Assembly (NCBI RefSeq): GCF_004795855.1
Contig: NZ_CP039252.1
Location: 4,340,001-4,404,000 of the forward strand
Reading direction: 5' to 3'
Source of the DNA: Hydrogenophaga sp. PAMC20947
GTDB lineage: Bacteria; Pseudomonadota; Gammaproteobacteria; Burkholderiales; Burkholderiaceae_C
Length of the DNA: 64,000 bases
Shown here: positions 61,549-64,000 of the stretch, piece by piece
Numbering within the stretch: position 1 is the stretch's first letter
Layout of the letters: each line of letters opens with the position of its first letter
Notes under the pieces: generated by a model
Told to the model about the DNA's origin: nothing
Seen by the model: only the letters and a program-made list of their open reading frames with translations
The model's database searches: none
Position numbers and translations under genes: made by a program

Positions 61549-62754
61549 ATGAAACAAGTTCAAGACGCCTACATCGTTGCCGCCACGCGCACGCCCATTG
61601 GCCGTTCGCACAAAGGCTCTTTCAAACACCTGCGCCCCGACGAGCTGCTGGCGATAGCGCTGCGCTCGGCATTGGCGCAAGTGCCTGGACTCGATCCGAA
61701 ATCCATTGAGGACGTGATCTGCGGCTGCGCGATTCCCGAAGCCCAACAGGGTTTGAACGTGGCGCGCATCGGCGCCATCCTGGCGGGCCTGCCCAACACC
61801 GTGGGCGGCATCACCGTGAACCGCTTCTGCGCTTCCGGCCTGTCGGCTGTTCAGATGGCGGCCGACCGCATTCGCGTCGGCGAGGCCGATGTGATGATTG
61901 CGGCGGGTACCGAGAGCATGAGCATGGTGCCCATGATGGGCAACTCACCCAGCCTGTCGCCCACCATTTTTTCGAATACCGACGATGTTGAGAGCTACGG
62001 CATTGCTTATGGCATGGGCCTCACGGCCGAAAAGGTGGCCCAGCAGTGGAAGGTGAGCCGCGATGCGCAAGACGCGTTTGCCGTGCAATCGCACCAGCGC
62101 GCCATCGCCGCCATGAAGAACGGCGAATTCACCGCCGAGATGACGCCTGTTGAAGTGACCGACCGCAGTGTGAATCTGGAAACCGCTGAAGTCTCAAGCT
62201 CGACGCGCACGGTGAGCCTGGACGAGGGCGCACGCCCCGACACCACGCTCGAAGGGCTGGCCCGCCTGCGCACGGTGTTTGCCGCGCGCGGATCGGTGAC
62301 CGCAGGCAACAGCTCGCAGACCAGCGATGGCGCCGGCGCGTTGATTCTGGTGAGCGAAGCGGCCCTGAAGCGATACAACCTCAAGCCCTTGGCCCGCTTC
62401 GTGAGCTACGCCAGCCGTGGCGTGCCGCCGCACATCATGGGCATTGGCCCCATCGAAGCCATTCCAGCCGCGCTGAAAAACGCCGGGTTGAAGGTGGACG
62501 ACATGGACTGGATCGAGTTGAACGAGGCGTTTGCCGCCCAGTCGCTCGCTGTCATGAACACGCTGGGGCTGGACCCTGCCAAGGTCAACCCCATGGGTGG
62601 TGCCATTGCACTGGGCCACCCGCTGGGTGCAACCGGTGCAATCCGCTCGGCCACGGTGGTGCATGCCCTGCAGCGCACGCAGAAGAAGTACGGCATGGTC
62701 ACGATGTGTGTCGGCATGGGCCAGGGTGCTGCGGGGATATTCGAGCGCATGTGA
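61549..62754 (+). CDS. fadA: Acetyl-CoA C-acyltransferase (thiolase)
   Basis: Last step of beta-oxidation, cleaving 3-ketoacyl-CoA. The three thiolase signatures are intact: VNRFCASGLSAVQMAADRI with the nucleophilic Cys near 90, NEAFAAQSLAV near 325, and GGAIALGHPLGATGA near 345 plus MCVGMGQGAAGIFERM at the end with the second Cys. 401 residues, the degradative-type length. No FadB-like beta subunit lies beside it; it works with the FadN-type enzyme. Confidence 0.93.
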   Translation: MKQVQDAYIVAATRTPIGRSHKGSFKHLRPDELLAIALRSALAQVPGLDPKSIEDVICGCAIPEAQQGLNVARIGAILAGLPNTVGGITVNRFCASGLSAVQMAADRIRVGEADVMIAAGTESMSMVPMMGNSPSLSPTIFSNTDDVESYGIAYGMGLTAEKVAQQWKVSRDAQDAFAVQSHQRAIAAMKNGEFTAEMTPVEVTDRSVNLETAEVSSSTRTVSLDEGARPDTTLEGLARLRTVFAARGSVTAGNSSQTSDGAGALILVSEAALKRYNLKPLARFVSYASRGVPPHIMGIGPIEAIPAALKNAGLKVDDMDWIELNEAFAAQSLAVMNTLGLDPAKVNPMGGAIALGHPLGATGAIRSATVVHALQRTQKKYGMVTMCVGMGQGAAGIFERM

Positions 62755-62762
62755 ACATGCGA

Positions 62763-62845
62763 CCCTCCGCGCCACTTTTGGTGTCACCCCCCTGAAAGGG
62801 GGGCAATGCCTGCGGCCTGGCGAAGCCAGTTCCGCGGCATTTCTG
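62763..62845 (+). repeat. GC-rich dyad repeat (family A)
   Basis: Landmarks are CCTCCGCGCC, CACCCCCCTGAAAGGGGGGC and GGCCTGGCGAAGCCAGTTCC. A further, partial copy follows. Confidence 0.75.
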
Positions 62846-62867
62846 GGTTAATGCATTGCGCGCCGGA

Positions 62868-62945
62868 GAGCGGGCGGCACTGGCGGTCCGGCGGAACCGA
62901 TTCCGAGGTGCCCTGGGGCTTCGCCGCGCAACGCTCCCCCCGGTC
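62868..62945 (+). repeat. Partial GC-rich dyad repeat (family A), second tandem copy
   Basis: Starts inside the family unit at GCGGGCGGCACTGGCGGTCC and continues through GGCGGAACCGATTCC. It has lost the leading stem and is followed by CGCGCAACGC. Tandem with the copy at 62763. Confidence 0.55.
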
Positions 62946-62990
62946 TCGGAGACGACTGTGGTGATCTCTTTCTCTGGGCAAACTCCTGCA

Positions 62991-63800
62991 ATGACTTCAC
63001 ATCCCTTTGATCAAGCCATCGCACTGAACGCCACGGGCGAGCACACCTTTGCCGGAGCCACCTCGCCGGCCTACGCCAACATGGTAGGGCCTTATGGCGG
63101 CATCACCGCGGCCACGGCCTTGAACGCGGTGTTGCAGCACCCGGCCTTGCTGGGTGAGCCGGTGTCGTTGACCGTTAATTTTTGTGCGGCTGTGGCCGAT
63201 GGGCCGTTTGAGGTGCAGGCGGTGGCCGCGCGCACCAACCGCTCCACCCAGCACTGGACGGTGGCGATCACCCAAGGTGGCGAGACCGTGGTCACGGCCA
63301 CGGCGTTGACGGCGGTGCGCCGCGATACCTGGGCTGCGGTGGAGCACACCATGCCCCATGTACCCGCGCCCGAAGCCGTGGCCTTGCCCACGGCACAAGG
63401 CCGTGTGGAGTGGCTTAATCGCTACGAAATGCGTTTCATCGAAGGCGGTTTTCCTGGCGTGTGGGACGAACGCGATCAAGGCCACAGCCGCACCCTTCAG
63501 TGGGTGCGGGACCAACCTGCGCGCCCGCTGGATTTCGCCTCGCTGACCGCGATGGCCGATGTGTTTTCTCCCCGTATCTGGCACCGTCGCGCCAAATTTG
63601 TCCCGCTGGGCACGGTGTCGATCACGGTGTATTTCCACGCCAGCCAGGCCTTGCTCAGCGCCAACGGCGATGCCCACGTGCTCGGACAGGCCCAGGGCCA
63701 GGCTTTTGGTCAGGGCTTTTTTGACCACTCGGCTCAAATCTGGAACCAGTCCGGCGTGCTGCTGGCCACCAGCCACCAGGTGGTGTACTTCAAGGAATAA
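62991..63800 (+). CDS. Acyl-CoA thioesterase (hotdog, TesB-like)
   Basis: Thioesterase of 269 residues with two hotdog domains. The N-terminal domain has PAYANMVGPYGGITAATALN and SLTVNFCAAVADGPFEVQ; the C-terminal has SLTAMADVFSPRIW and GQAFGQGFFDHSAQIWNQSG. The start is the ATG at 62991; an upstream frame reads through a repeat. It ends the beta-oxidation cluster and may release CoA when acyl-CoA accumulates. Confidence 0.82.
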   Translation: MTSHPFDQAIALNATGEHTFAGATSPAYANMVGPYGGITAATALNAVLQHPALLGEPVSLTVNFCAAVADGPFEVQAVAARTNRSTQHWTVAITQGGETVVTATALTAVRRDTWAAVEHTMPHVPAPEAVALPTAQGRVEWLNRYEMRFIEGGFPGVWDERDQGHSRTLQWVRDQPARPLDFASLTAMADVFSPRIWHRRAKFVPLGTVSITVYFHASQALLSANGDAHVLGQAQGQAFGQGFFDHSAQIWNQSGVLLATSHQVVYFKE

Positions 63801-63802
63801 CG

Positions 63803-63918
63803 CTTCCGCGCAGCGGCGGAGCGTGGGGGCCTGAAAGACCGCAGCGCCGGGCCGCCCCAAGCCAGGCTAGCCCCCTCGGGGGGCAGCGACCCGAGCAGCG
63901 GCGGAGCGTGGGGGCCCT
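63803..63918 (+). repeat. GC-rich dyad repeat (family B)
   Basis: Starts with AGCGGCGGAGCGTGGGGGCC, then GCCGGGCCGCCCCAAGCC, then GCCCCCTCGGGGGGCAGCGA, and ends in a second AGCGGCGGAGCGTGGGGGCC. So it is flanked by a 20-base direct repeat. It matches the inverted copy inside the ABC ATPase gene at 797-905. Confidence 0.75.
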
Positions 63919-63928
63919 ATCCCTATGT

Positions 63929-64000
63929 TCACGGCCGGCCGAGAAACAAATACAAGCCCGTATACCCTTTGGGCGCGTGCACCACACTCAGGTAGAGGGG
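63929..64000 (-). CDS. C-terminal fragment of an unidentified gene
   Basis: Reading leftward from the window edge gives 23 residues, PLYLSVVHAPKGYTGLYLFL then GRP and a TGA stop at 63931-63929. The composition is protein-like and it lies just past the repeat, as genes here often do. Too short to name. Confidence 0.45.
   Translation of the reverse strand, partial: PLYLSVVHAPKGYTGLYLFLGRP

Overview
The window is a 64 kb stretch of a high-GC betaproteobacterial chromosome, most likely Burkholderiales, family Comamonadaceae (Hydrogenophaga/Rhodoferax-like). This rests on gene content (SlmA, NodT/MacA/MacB, IcmF, PHA granule proteins, FadE/FadN/thiolase cluster) and on two families of GC-rich dyad repeats between genes, of a kind familiar from Comamonadaceae. 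The genus is a guess. I see no rRNA, tRNA, CRISPR, prophage or insertion sequence.

Layout. 1-3827: tripartite macrolide-type efflux operon (NodT outer-membrane lipoprotein, MacA adaptor, ABC ATPase, start of the MacB permease). 3928-10719: MscS channel, AMP nucleosidase, MgtC/SapB-type membrane protein, glutathione reductase, SDR, hemerythrin-like protein. 10797-13597: a decayed duplicate of the end of a 3-hydroxybutyryl-CoA dehydrogenase gene, a beta-propeller lipoprotein, then the intact dehydrogenase. 13805-17366: GMC oxidoreductase, monooxygenase-fold protein, and an arginase/LysE-type exporter pair. 17546-22174: complete branched-chain amino acid-type ABC importer. 22580-30377: large PAS/GAF histidine kinase, fused isobutyryl-CoA mutase, PPK2.

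30540-36566 holds the most interesting part. First comes a CstR-like regulator with a persulfide dioxygenase-rhodanese fusion. Next is an alpha-hydroxyketone quorum-sensing locus: a CqsA/LqsA-type autoinducer synthase convergent with an LqsR-like response regulator and an LqsS/CqsS-like membrane histidine kinase, with a LuxR-type regulator divergent from the kinase. A 20-base lux-box-like dyad with perfect 9-base arms lies just upstream of the synthase gene. This suggests that an Lqs/Cqs system is wired to a LuxR-type DNA-binding protein.

36643-52819 mixes housekeeping and storage-lipid genes: CoaX, a wax ester synthase/DGAT, acyl-CoA-binding protein, a PHA-granule-associated protein, a metallo-aminopeptidase lipoprotein, a molybdopterin oxidoreductase, a solute-binding protein, two hydrolases, a patatin/TetR/TPR operon, a lysine/alanine-tailed phasin, and a Marinobacter-type two-domain fatty acyl reductase. 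Acyl reductase plus WS/DGAT is the minimal route from acyl-CoA to wax esters, alongside evidence of PHA storage. 53042-63800: ArgB, SlmA, then a TetR-controlled beta-oxidation cluster (acyl-CoA dehydrogenase, DUF2147 protein, FadN-type bifunctional enzyme, crotonase, thiolase, thioesterase) whose gaps are filled by copies of the dyad repeat. The window ends in the C-terminus of an unidentified minus-strand gene.
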